From: an uncultured Clostridia bacterium
GTDB lineage: Bacteria > Bacillota > Clostridia > Christensenellales > Pumilibacteraceae
Assembly (NCBI GenBank): GCA_934229275.1
Contig: CAKQDN010000050.1
Span: 1 to 8,837, forward strand
Reading direction: 5' to 3'
DNA length: 8,837 nucleotides
The notes under the pieces are model-generated. The model had not been told where the DNA came from and did not search any database. It worked only from the letters and a program-made list of their open reading frames with translations. Below, piece by piece: positions 1 to 6,477 of this stretch (position 1 is its first letter; each line of letters starts with the position of its first letter). The position numbers and the translations under genes are program-made.

Positions 1-2
1 TC

Positions 3-911
3 GTGGTAGTGTCCGACGCGACCGTTCGTGCGGTTTCGGCGTTCGACGCCATAAGGGCAACCGATCTCGTCTGCATTAAGGATCCGCGCGCGTCCGTAAC
101 CGTTTGCAGCGGCAACGGCTCTTCTTCCGAACTTTACGACGAAATTTATTCACGCAAAGGAATAGTGTGCAACGGCTATGTCGTCGTTTCGGACGGAACA
201 GTGTGCATCGACAGCCTTGACGATGCGATCTCGTGCAAAAAAGAAACGTTGCTCGGAGGCGGTTTTTTGACAGCAAGCACGAAATCGGCGGCAATCGATT
301 CCTGTCTTACTGAAATCAAGGGCTGCAGAGTGGAAATAACCAAGGCTAAAATCGGAATCAAAGGATGTAAAGTTGCTTTTTCCGACGGCTCGGTCAAAAT
401 ATCCGCAAACGAAAACGCCGTAAACCTTGGCTTTGCCAACGGCGACGAGACGGAATGTTCGTTCGTCATGAACGGAGGAAGAGTGGACTTGTTCTCCCGC
501 GGAACGTGCATAATCGTGCAGGGTAAAATGCTGGTAGGCGGCGGATCTCTGTGGTGTGACAGCAGCCTTGCTAAAGAAAAACCTGCAATATCGGCAGATC
601 AGGGCTTCAGGGTGGACGGCGGAAGAGTGTTTATCTGCGCCGGAGCAGGCATGATTCAAACGCCTGCGAATCAGTCCGAGCAGGACAGCGTGACCATATC
701 TTTTCGCAATTACGTTTCCGCGAATACCACCGTGTCCATTAAATACGATGACGTCGTGCTGTTTTCGAGGGAAATGGTAAACCGCGTGGGCAGCCTGTTC
801 TTCAGTTGCCCCAACTTTTCGAGAAATTACGCTTGCTCGCTCGAGCTCAACGGACGCGTCGTGCGCAAATTCACCGTTTCGCAAAAATTTTCCGAACTCG
901 GCGTGGCGTAA
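3..911 (+). CDS. Carbohydrate-binding beta-helix protein (Cthe_2159/DUF4353-like), 3' part only
   Basis: The frame is open at the left edge, so the true start and any signal peptide are missing; the visible 302 residues are the C-terminal part. Residues about 95-210 are short repeated beta-strand units ending in Gly-Gly turns (MNGGRVDLF, VGGGSLWCD, VDGGRVFICAGAG), as expected of a parallel beta-helix. Residues about 225-295 form a final beta-sandwich-like unit (DSVTISF, TTVSIKYDD, SLFFSCPNF, YACSLELNG). This order matches the Cthe_2159 family of polysaccharide-binding proteins, which are normally exported and bind acidic plant polysaccharide. The protein has about 14 cysteines in 302 residues, which is unusual for a secreted protein of an anaerobe. 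The family call rests on pattern recognition, not a search. A generic beta-helix or adhesin-like protein is the alternative. Confidence 0.55.
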   Translation: MVVSDATVRAVSAFDAIRATDLVCIKDPRASVTVCSGNGSSSELYDEIYSRKGIVCNGYVVVSDGTVCIDSLDDAISCKKETLLGGGFLTASTKSAAIDSCLTEIKGCRVEITKAKIGIKGCKVAFSDGSVKISANENAVNLGFANGDETECSFVMNGGRVDLFSRGTCIIVQGKMLVGGGSLWCDSSLAKEKPAISADQGFRVDGGRVFICAGAGMIQTPANQSEQDSVTISFRNYVSANTTVSIKYDDVVLFSREMVNRVGSLFFSCPNFSRNYACSLELNGRVVRKFTVSQKFSELGVA

Positions 912-932
912 AGCGCAAACTTCAATAAAAAC

Positions 933-972
933 AAAACGGTTCTCGCATTGAAAAATGACAAGACCCGTTTTT
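933..972. terminator. Hairpin terminator shared by two convergent genes
   Basis: Outer arms AAAACGG (933-939) and CCGTTTT (965-971) pair exactly. Inside them TCT pairs with AGA, and CATT pairs with AATG around a GAAA loop. A T run follows on the plus strand and an A run precedes the stem, so the hairpin can end both the beta-helix gene and the opposing LysR gene. Confidence 0.75.
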
Positions 973-995
973 CATAATATCATATTCGTTGCCGC

Positions 996-1892
996 TCACT
1001 GCGACGGACCGACTTTTCGATAGAGCCGAGTCAGTTCGTCGAGGATGTCGGGGTATTCGAAATCGCGGTGATAGATAAGATTGATTTCGCGCGTTATCGA
1101 CAGATTTTCTACCGGAATAGCCGCGAATTTGTTCTTTTTCAGTTCGGAAAGGCAGGTGTTGTGAGCAAGTACGGAAACGCCGAAATTGTTTTTAACCAGT
1201 TCCTTGATAATCGCGATGTTATCCACTTCCAGAATGACGTTGAAGTCGTCGATGGACTGATTGTTGCTGCTGAGATTTGCCTCGAACAGAGTTCTTGTGC
1301 CGGCGCCGGGAAGCCGCAGAATAAGGTTTTCCTTTTTCAGTTCGTCCAATGTCACGACGCTTTTTTTAGAGAGAGGATTGTCGTTACCCACGGCAAGCAC
1401 GAGATAGTCGGTGTCGAGAAGAATGGAATTGAAATTGCTGTCCGAAATTTTGCCGTCGATCAGAATAACGTCCACTTCGTAAGTTTTGAGTTTCTGGTAA
1501 AGATTCTGAATGGTGTCGGATATAATGGTGACGTGCGTTTTCGGGTTTTCGTTGCAGTACTCGGCAAGCATAGTGGTGGAAAGTCCCGTTTCGAGCGACT
1601 GCGTTATTCCGATATTAAGATGGCGGATGTTGTTCTTTCTGTCTTTAAGCGCGACTTTAAGGTTCTGTTCGAGCGCGTTGATGCGCTTGGCGTATTTAAC
1701 CAGAATCTCGCCGTCCTCCGTGATTTTCAGTTCGCGGTCGCCGCGTAAAAACAACTTGACCTTGTATTCCTCTTCCAGATAGCGGATGTGCTGACTTACC
1801 GCCGGCTGCGTCAGATTAAGGGCTGCCGCTGCTTTCGTGATGCTGCCTTGCTTGTACACTTCCAGAAGAGTGTGTAATCTTGCGTTAATCAT
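996..1892 (-). CDS. LysR-family transcriptional regulator
   Basis: A 298-residue protein, the usual length for LysR regulators. Residues about 3-62 are the N-terminal winged helix-turn-helix, with the classic signature SITKAAAALNLTQPAVSQHIRYLEEE. A linker helix follows, then a periplasmic-binding-protein-like effector domain from about residue 90 (HLNIGITQSLE) to the end. LPGAGTR near residue 204 sits where the effector-contacting loop is found in the CysL/CysB type of regulator, so the ligand is probably a small anion or metabolite; that is inference. The ATG at 1890-1892 has an AGGTGA ribosome site at 1897-1902. The gene is divergent from the acyltransferase but has its own promoter and an operator-like dyad over its start, which suggests autorepression. 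The effector and target genes cannot be read from the sequence. Confidence 0.93.
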   Translation of the reverse strand: MINARLHTLLEVYKQGSITKAAAALNLTQPAVSQHIRYLEEEYKVKLFLRGDRELKITEDGEILVKYAKRINALEQNLKVALKDRKNNIRHLNIGITQSLETGLSTTMLAEYCNENPKTHVTIISDTIQNLYQKLKTYEVDVILIDGKISDSNFNSILLDTDYLVLAVGNDNPLSKKSVVTLDELKKENLILRLPGAGTRTLFEANLSSNNQSIDDFNVILEVDNIAIIKELVKNNFGVSVLAHNTCLSELKKNKFAAIPVENLSITREINLIYHRDFEYPDILDELTRLYRKVGPSQ

Positions 1893-1933
1893 ATCTTCAC
1901 CTATAAAAATTTTTAATTATCCGAGACGTAAAC

Positions 1934-1948
1934 ATAAGCAGTGATTAT
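1934..1948. promoter_or_regulatory. LysR-type operator (ATAA-N7-TTAT) at the LysR start site
   Basis: ATAAGCAGTGATTAT is a perfect 4-bp dyad with a 7-bp centre and fits the LysR T-N11-A rule. It lies about where transcription from the minus-strand promoter at 1954-1982 should begin, the expected place for negative autoregulation. Binding is inferred. Confidence 0.55.
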
Positions 1949-1953
1949 TCTAT

Positions 1954-1982
1954 ATTATATAACGAAAAATCGTTTTTGTCAA
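1954..1982 (-). promoter_or_regulatory. Sigma-A promoter of the LysR gene
   Basis: Read on the minus strand, a perfect -35 TTGACA (1977-1982) and a perfect -10 TATAAT (1954-1959) are separated by exactly 17 bp. The expected start is near 1947, giving a leader of about 55 bases. The spacer contains an inverted repeat, AACGA-AAAA-TCGTT (1961-1974), which could be a second regulator site. Confidence 0.85.
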
Positions 1983-2154
1983 GAGTTGTATTAAAAAATA
2001 ATTTTAAAGTTACGCTCGTATCGGTTTTCCTTCCGGGCGGTAACCGTGCGTACGCTTGTGCGTGCGTGTCTGCTGTAAAAGGCTTGAAAGTTTCGAAATT
2101 GTTGAACAAAATGTTTAATAATTATACAAATTTTACTAACGTGCATAAATTTCC
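1983..2154. other. Divergent intergenic region with a GC-rich hairpin
   Basis: About 170 bases lie between the LysR promoter and the acyltransferase promoter, outside the predicted transcript of either gene. No convincing gene is present. A GC-rich island inside AT-rich flanks holds a hairpin with arms CGTACGC (2049-2055) and GCGTGCG (2060-2066) around a TTGT loop, including one G-T pair and extendable by further G-T pairs. An inverted repeat CGGTT (2022-2026) / AACCG (2042-2046) lies just upstream. An ATAATTAT palindrome is at 2118-2125. The role is unknown; a small RNA or protein-binding site is possible. Confidence 0.4.
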
Positions 2155-2183
2155 TTGACAGGAAGGAAAATTTATTATATTAT
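2155..2183 (+). promoter_or_regulatory. Sigma-A promoter of the acyltransferase gene
   Basis: TTGACA (2155-2160), a 17-bp spacer and TATTAT (2178-2183). The start should fall near 2190, leaving a leader of about 28 bases with an AGAAGG ribosome site at 2204-2209. Confidence 0.85.
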
Positions 2184-2217
2184 TAGTCGTGCAAAAAACG
2201 GAGAGAAGGTAATAATT

Positions 2218-3513
2218 ATGAAAAAAGAAAAACGATTCGATATGTTCCGTAAACCGCAGAAGCCCGCGTGGTATATCGTCGCGTTGGAACGAATACTCAC
2301 ATTCTTCTGGATATCGTACGAAAAGATATTCAAGGGCATGAAAATAGATAAAAGTCAGACCAAGCATATAAAGGGACCGGTGTTCTGCGTAAGCAATCAC
2401 GCATCCATGATAGACTTCCCGATCGCCGTCGCCGCGCTTAAGCCGCTCAAAGTGACCTGGGTCGCCGCTATCGAAGAGTTTGACGGCAAAGAGTGGATTT
2501 TCCGCAAAATGGGAATGATCCCCAAACGCAAATTCACGCACGGAACGGTGACCGCAAAGCACATCATGCGCGCCGTGATGAAAGAAAAGATTCCGGTCGT
2601 TATCTATCCCGAAGCGCGTTTCGTCGTCGGCGGAATAGGCGAGTGCATAGACGGAGGACTGGGCAAAATGGTCAAAATCATGGGAGTGCCGGTAATCCGC
2701 CTTAATATTCAGAACAACTTTCTGCGTTCGCCGCAGTGGTGCAAGCATCCGTATCGCGATATTCCCGTAACCGCAAAAACCGAACTGCTCATAACGGCGG
2801 AAGAAACCAAAACGCTCACGGCGGACGAAATTCAGAAACGGCTCGAGCAGTCGTTCGTTTACGATCAGTACGCTTATCAGTACGAACACAAACTGCGCAT
2901 GAAGAGCAAGAACCGCGCGAAAAACATTCACAAAATACTGTACAAGTGTCCGCATTGCGGAGCCGAGTACCAAACCGATTCGGACGGACTGCACGTCTGG
3001 TGCAACGCCTGCGGACATAAGTGGGAGATGGACGGCTACAGCCGTCTGCACGCCGTCGAAGGCGAAACCTATTTCGAACACGTTCCCGATTGGTATTTGT
3101 GGGAGCGCGCCGAAGTCCGCAAGGAAATCGAAGCCGGCACTTACAAATTCGAGGACGCGGTCAGAGTCACGCATCACATCAATACTCGCGAAATGCGCTA
3201 CGAAGGTACGGTAAAATGCGTGCATGACAAAAACGGCTTCACTTTCAGCGGAAAACTTGATAACGGCGACGAATTCAACCTCAATAAATCGGTCGCAAGC
3301 ATGTATTCGCTGCACATCGACTACAATTTCCGAAAAGAGGGCAATGCGTTCGACATTGCCACCGACAGCGAAAGTTATTTCATGTACCCGGTAACCAACC
3401 CGAATCCGCTCACCAAACTGCAATTCGCGGTGGAAGAACTGTACAACTACTATATCAAAGAGCCGGAAGCAAAAGCAGGAAAAGAAAAATCGGAGAAAAA
3501 CCTAAACGCGTAA
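2218..3513 (+). CDS. PlsC-type acyltransferase with zinc ribbon and extra C-terminal domain
   Basis: A 431-residue protein predicted to transfer an acyl chain to a glycerophosphate-type acceptor at the inner face of the membrane. The acyltransferase half, about residues 15-215, has the catalytic NHxxxxD motif as N60-H61-ASMI-D66. A PEAR motif (131-134) stands where PlsC has its EGTR-type substrate-binding block. A hydrophobic stretch at about 18-40 probably contacts the membrane. A zinc ribbon follows: C244/C247 (CPHC) and C262/C265 (CNAC). Residues about 275-415 form a further domain I do not recognise, and the tail is lysine-rich. Typical PlsC proteins are near 200-250 residues, so this is a long multidomain variant. 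The ATG at 2218 is chosen for its AGAAGG site 8 bases upstream; a longer reading from 2155 would begin inside the promoter. The acceptor substrate is not shown by the sequence; a lysophospholipid or glycolipid is possible. Confidence 0.85.
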   Translation: MKKEKRFDMFRKPQKPAWYIVALERILTFFWISYEKIFKGMKIDKSQTKHIKGPVFCVSNHASMIDFPIAVAALKPLKVTWVAAIEEFDGKEWIFRKMGMIPKRKFTHGTVTAKHIMRAVMKEKIPVVIYPEARFVVGGIGECIDGGLGKMVKIMGVPVIRLNIQNNFLRSPQWCKHPYRDIPVTAKTELLITAEETKTLTADEIQKRLEQSFVYDQYAYQYEHKLRMKSKNRAKNIHKILYKCPHCGAEYQTDSDGLHVWCNACGHKWEMDGYSRLHAVEGETYFEHVPDWYLWERAEVRKEIEAGTYKFEDAVRVTHHINTREMRYEGTVKCVHDKNGFTFSGKLDNGDEFNLNKSVASMYSLHIDYNFRKEGNAFDIATDSESYFMYPVTNPNPLTKLQFAVEELYNYYIKEPEAKAGKEKSEKNLNA

Positions 3514-3524
3514 ACCGCGCAAAG

Positions 3525-3558
3525 AAAACCGTTCGGAATATTTCCCGGGCGGTTTTTT
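3525..3558 (+). terminator. Rho-independent terminator after the acyltransferase gene
   Basis: A 12-bp stem pairs 3525-3536 (AAAACCGTTCGG) with 3545-3556 (CCGGGCGGTTTT), including two G-T pairs. The loop is about 8 bases and a run of six T ends at 3558. It starts 12 bases after the stop codon. Confidence 0.85.
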
Positions 3559-3588
3559 CGCGCAATCTCGCGCCGCGCGTCAATTCGC

Positions 3589-3617
3589 TTGACTAATCGG
3601 CTCGTTGCGGCTATAAT
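3589..3617 (+). promoter_or_regulatory. Sigma-A promoter giving a leaderless exonuclease mRNA
   Basis: TTGACT (3589-3594), a 17-bp spacer and a perfect TATAAT (3612-3617). Only six bases separate the -10 box from the ATG at 3624, so the expected start is at or within a base of the A of the ATG. There is no room for a Shine-Dalgarno site and none is visible. Confidence 0.8.
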
Positions 3618-3623
3618 CTAATC

Positions 3624-4637
3624 ATGAATTACTTGTTTTTGGACATGGAATGTAGTAACGGCAGCGATATTTGCAGTTTCGGATACGTTCTTTCAGACGA
3701 AAATTTTGCCGTCATCAGACAGGACGACGTGCTTATAAATCCCGAAAGTAAATTTATTCTCACCAACCGAGCGGGAACGCAGGGTATCAGCCTCGCGTAC
3801 GAAAAAGAAAAATTCTACGCGGCACCGAAATTCCCCGAAAGGTACGAACTTATCAAGTCGCTCGTGGAAAATCCCGAAAATATCGCGATCGGATTCGCCA
3901 TCAGCAACGACGCCGGATTTTTGCGGAAAGCATGCCAAAGATATAACCTTCCGCAACTCAATTTCAAATTCTTCGATACGCAGCGTCTGGACGCCGCTCT
4001 GCACGGCGACGGAAATATCCGCAGCCTGCAAAAAGTCATCGACCATTACGGAATAGAGCAGGACGACGAGAACATTTTACACAAGTCCGACGACGACGCA
4101 TACTTTACGCTCGAAATACTCGAAAAAATGTTATCGGAAAGCGGTCTGACTTTCTCCGAAGCGGCAAAAAATTATCCGCAGTGTTGCGGAGAAAGCAAAG
4201 ACGGCGTTATTACTTACGACGGTCATTCGGTTTCCAACGTCGATAAAATGCGCAAAAAAGACGTCATCGTTTTCCGCATGACCTGCTCGGCGCTCAGAGA
4301 AAAATACCGCAGCGTGAAAGGCGTGCTTTCGGGCAAAAAAATAGCGTTCGAACGCTCGTTCGAAAACAAAAACTACCGAAAAATGCTCGTGCTTGCGGAA
4401 ATTATATATTCGCTCGGAGGCAGACTGTGTTCCCCTCGCGATTGCAATACGTTCGTGTTTGTCACCGAGGGCAGCGCGCTTCACGAACGCATGAAACAGA
4501 TCGCCGTGCCGACCGTAGCGTACGAAAATTTCCTCGAAACGCTGTCGCTTACGAAGGAGCGGCTCGACCGCCTGTGCGAAGAAATAGACATCGACTCGTT
4601 TAAAAAGCGAGCCGACGAATTACCGGTGTTTAATTAA
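3624..4637 (+). CDS. DEDDh 3'-5' exonuclease with BRCT-like C-terminal domain
   Basis: A 337-residue protein. Residues 1-172 are a DnaQ/epsilon-type exonuclease domain: Exo I is D7 and E9 (FLDME), Exo II is centred on N95-D96 (GFAISND), and Exo III is H153 to D158 (HKSDDD), the DEDDh arrangement with all metal-binding residues present. It should remove nucleotides from 3' ends of DNA or RNA using two metal ions. Residues about 236-312 look like a BRCT fold: a hydrophobic helix, G265-G266 (SLGGR) and the strand CNTFVFV. BRCT domains bind DNA ends or partner proteins, so a repair or replication-linked role is plausible; that is inference. The ATG at 3624 is fixed because the next Met (M8) would remove D7. 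It is a monocistronic unit with its own promoter, and it ends against a bidirectional terminator. The middle region (about 175-235) is unassigned. Confidence 0.85.
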   Translation: MNYLFLDMECSNGSDICSFGYVLSDENFAVIRQDDVLINPESKFILTNRAGTQGISLAYEKEKFYAAPKFPERYELIKSLVENPENIAIGFAISNDAGFLRKACQRYNLPQLNFKFFDTQRLDAALHGDGNIRSLQKVIDHYGIEQDDENILHKSDDDAYFTLEILEKMLSESGLTFSEAAKNYPQCCGESKDGVITYDGHSVSNVDKMRKKDVIVFRMTCSALREKYRSVKGVLSGKKIAFERSFENKNYRKMLVLAEIIYSLGGRLCSPRDCNTFVFVTEGSALHERMKQIAVPTVAYENFLETLSLTKERLDRLCEEIDIDSFKKRADELPVFN

Positions 4638-4641
4638 AGAA

Positions 4642-4680
4642 AAAGAGCGGTCGAACGTATGCGTTCTAAAACCGCTCTTT
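4642..4680. terminator. Bidirectional terminator between convergent genes
   Basis: Perfect 10-bp arms AAAGAGCGGT (4642-4651) and ACCGCTCTTT (4671-4680), with an inner GAACG/CGTTC stem. The T tract is best on the minus strand (TTTTTCTTT, from 4644 down to 4636), so it chiefly serves the cytidylate kinase-like gene, but its shape suits both directions. Confidence 0.85.
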
Positions 4681-4683
4681 GCG

Positions 4684-5286
4684 TTATTTAAACATTTTGG
4701 AAAGGTTTTCCACGAGTTGCTTGATATTCGTGTTGGTCGTGTTCACGCACAAATCGTAGTTTTCGCGTGCGCCCCACTTGTTGCCGGTGAAGTAGGAATA
4801 GAATTTCGCGCGGTCTTTATCGATGGATTTAATGTGTTTTTCTATCTGCTTGTCGGTAAGATGTTCCGATTCCGGACTTCTCTGTTTGCAGCGCGCGATG
4901 CGGCTTTGCATGTCCGCGTACACGAAAATGCGGTAGGGCTTCTTGTCGCGCAGAATATAGTCGGCGCATCTTCCGATGATAACGCAGTCCGATTTGTCCG
5001 CAAGTGAACTTATAATTTCGCTCTGAGCGCGGTATACCGACTGAATCTGTCCGACGTAGTATTGATTGAGCGACGTAAACGATTGCCCGATAGCAATGGG
5101 GTAAAGCGAATGAGGTTGCTTTTCCAGTATTTGCGAAACGTACTGTTCCGACAGCGACGTATGCTCGGCGATCGCCTTCAATATTTCTTTGTCGTAGTAT
5201 TCGATTCCCAGTTCCTCGGCAAATCTTCTGCCCAATTCTCTGCCGCCGCTTCCGAATTCTCGACCTATCGTGATGATTTTGCTCAT
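4684..5286 (-). CDS. Cytidylate kinase-like family protein
   Basis: A 200-residue P-loop protein of the cytidylate kinase-like (AAA_26) family, which is common in clostridia. Residues 3-19 (KIITIGREFGSGGRELG) are the family's modified nucleotide-binding loop. VIIGRCADYIL (102-112) and IDKDRAKFYSYFTGNKWG (155-172) are the other conserved blocks; the last holds the basic residues of the lid. True Cmk proteins are about 220 residues with a different substrate insert, so phosphorylation of CMP should not be assumed; the substrate is unknown. The ATG at 5284-5286 has a strong GGGAGG ribosome site at 5292-5297, so a longer reading from 5331 is rejected. It is monocistronic, divergent from the GH43 operon and convergent with the exonuclease gene. 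Confidence 0.88.
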   Translation of the reverse strand: MSKIITIGREFGSGGRELGRRFAEELGIEYYDKEILKAIAEHTSLSEQYVSQILEKQPHSLYPIAIGQSFTSLNQYYVGQIQSVYRAQSEIISSLADKSDCVIIGRCADYILRDKKPYRIFVYADMQSRIARCKQRSPESEHLTDKQIEKHIKSIDKDRAKFYSYFTGNKWGARENYDLCVNTTNTNIKQLVENLSKMFK

Positions 5287-5321
5287 AATTGCCTCCCGTA
5301 TTCGGTTAATAGTTATACTAA

Positions 5322-5350
5322 ATTGTACCACGAATTTTTCCGTCTGTCAA
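5322..5350 (-). promoter_or_regulatory. Sigma-A promoter of the cytidylate kinase-like gene
   Basis: On the minus strand, TTGACA (5345-5350), a 17-bp spacer and TACAAT (5322-5327). The start should lie near 5315, giving a leader of about 30 bases that contains the GGGAGG site. Confidence 0.83.
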
Positions 5351-5389
5351 TACCTAAAGTCGAAAAAAGACCTGATTTTCACGGTTTAA

Positions 5390-5418
5390 TGTTAAAATGT
5401 GGGGCGATGTGTTAAAAT
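5390..5418. repeat. Two direct copies of TGTTAAAAT, 20 bp apart
   Basis: TGTTAAAAT occurs at 5390-5398 and again at 5410-5418, a spacing of about two DNA turns. The pair lies upstream of the -35 boxes of both divergent promoters (5322-5350 minus, 5471-5499 plus), so a tandem activator site is possible. In AT-rich DNA this may also be chance. Confidence 0.35.
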
Positions 5419-5470
5419 TATGTTGATAATCTATTAAAAATTTTATTTTATTAAAAACGGCATAAAAAAG

Positions 5471-5499
5471 TTGACAACAAATGCTAAATATAGTAAACT
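5471..5499 (+). promoter_or_regulatory. Sigma-A promoter of the GH43 operon
   Basis: TTGACA (5471-5476), a 17-bp spacer and TAAACT (5494-5499). The -35 is perfect and the -10 is weaker (4 of 6), with AT-rich DNA upstream. A weak -10 fits a regulated promoter. Confidence 0.7.
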
Positions 5500-5504
5500 G
5501 TTTA

Positions 5505-5518
5505 TGCTGGATACAGCA
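5505..5518. promoter_or_regulatory. Inverted repeat over the GH43 operon start site
   Basis: TGCTG-GATA-CAGCA is a perfect dyad with 5-bp arms, placed where transcription from the promoter at 5471-5499 should begin (near 5506). It could be a repressor operator or a small hairpin at the 5' end of the mRNA. Confidence 0.4.
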
Positions 5519-5541
5519 GAAAAACGGAGGATTTTAAGTCT

Positions 5542-6477
5542 TTGAAACTTATTACCAACGCCGAATACGCAAAATATACTCAGCCGGATCCCTATATTTT
5601 AGAAGCGGACGGGAAATATTATATCTACGCAACCGGTGACGACGGAGTAAACGTCTATCGCTCGGACGATTTGTTCGGCGGTTACGAATACCTCGGCAAG
5701 ACCGGCGCCGTGGCAGGAAAAAAGGAATATTGGGCGCCTTCGGTCATCGAACTCGACGGTAAGTTTTACATGTACGTTTCGTGCATGCCCGAAAAGGCAA
5801 CCGACGCGCACGAAGAGGCAATGTTTGTCATGACGGCGGACAAGCCCGAAGGTCCGTTCACCGACGCAAAACAAATTCTCGAACCGTTCTCGATCGATTC
5901 TCATATCGTGAAAAACGACGCAGGTTTGTTCTTGTTCTATTCGATCAACGACTACGAATCGAAAAAAGGCGGCACCTATATAGTGGTCGACCGCATGCTC
6001 GATCCGTTCACGCCCGAAGGCAAGCCGGTGCCGGTAATCCGCGCGACGCTCGATCAGGAACTGCGCGAAAAAGCCCGTTTCCGTCCCGATTGCGACTGGT
6101 ACACGGTGGAAGGCGCGTTCTACTTCCGCAAAGGCGACTGGCATTACGTTTTGTACAGCGGCAACTGCTACGAAAACGAATACTATTTCGTCGGCTACGC
6201 CTATGCGCATACGAGCGAAAACGACCTGACAAAAATCAAGTTCCAAAAATACCCGTCCGACGACGTATACAAACCTCTGCTCGCCAAAAACGAGTTCGAG
6301 GAGGGCACCGGTCACAACAGCGTTATCGAGCATAACGGCGAATTCTACGCCGTCTATCACGGACGCGACTGGAAGCCCAAAACCGAAGGTTATACGGAAT
6401 ATCGTACGGCTCGCATATGCAAACTGAACGTAAACGGAAAGGAAATCACTGCAGAGCGTTACGAGGATAAAGCGTAA
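5542..6477 (+). CDS. Glycoside hydrolase family 43 protein (cytoplasmic)
   Basis: A 311-residue single-domain enzyme with the five-bladed beta-propeller pattern of GH43. The catalytic base is D16 in TQPDPYIL. The acid is most likely E190 in YTVEGAFYFRKG, and the pKa-tuning Asp is D119 in SIDSHIVKNDAG. H258 in GTGHNSV suits the central metal or histidine site. GH43 enzymes remove arabinose or xylose from plant oligosaccharides (xylosidase, arabinofuranosidase or arabinanase); the exact specificity is not readable here. There is no signal peptide and no added beta-sandwich or binding module, so it should act in the cytoplasm on imported short sugars. The start is a TTG at 5542, chosen for the GGAGG at 5526-5530, 11 bases upstream, which is longer than usual. 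It is the first gene of a three-gene operon. Confidence 0.9.
   Translation: MKLITNAEYAKYTQPDPYILEADGKYYIYATGDDGVNVYRSDDLFGGYEYLGKTGAVAGKKEYWAPSVIELDGKFYMYVSCMPEKATDAHEEAMFVMTADKPEGPFTDAKQILEPFSIDSHIVKNDAGLFLFYSINDYESKKGGTYIVVDRMLDPFTPEGKPVPVIRATLDQELREKARFRPDCDWYTVEGAFYFRKGDWHYVLYSGNCYENEYYFVGYAYAHTSENDLTKIKFQKYPSDDVYKPLLAKNEFEEGTGHNSVIEHNGEFYAVYHGRDWKPKTEGYTEYRTARICKLNVNGKEITAERYEDKA

Noticed and set aside
150..884. 244-residue open frame on the minus strand opposite the beta-helix gene
   Set aside because: No domain or start signal; the plus frame shows beta-helix repeats, so this is a shadow.
1976..2158. 60-residue open frame in the LysR/acyltransferase spacer
   Set aside because: Its TTG start lies in the LysR promoter, there is no ribosome site, and it runs into the next promoter.
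2155..2217. Longer acyltransferase start at TTG 2155
   Set aside because: That codon is part of the TTGACA -35 box; the ATG at 2218 has a proper ribosome site.
2122..3423. 433-residue open frame on the minus strand opposite the acyltransferase
   Set aside because: It mirrors a gene with clear catalytic motifs, has no recognisable domain or ribosome site, and ends inside the promoter region. It is a by-product of codon bias.
5287..5331. Longer cytidylate kinase-like start at 5331
   Set aside because: The extension covers the -10 box and the GGGAGG site that serves the ATG at 5286.
5599..6360. 253-residue open frame on the minus strand opposite GH43
   Set aside because: The plus frame holds an intact GH43 active site; the antisense frame has no ribosome site or motif.
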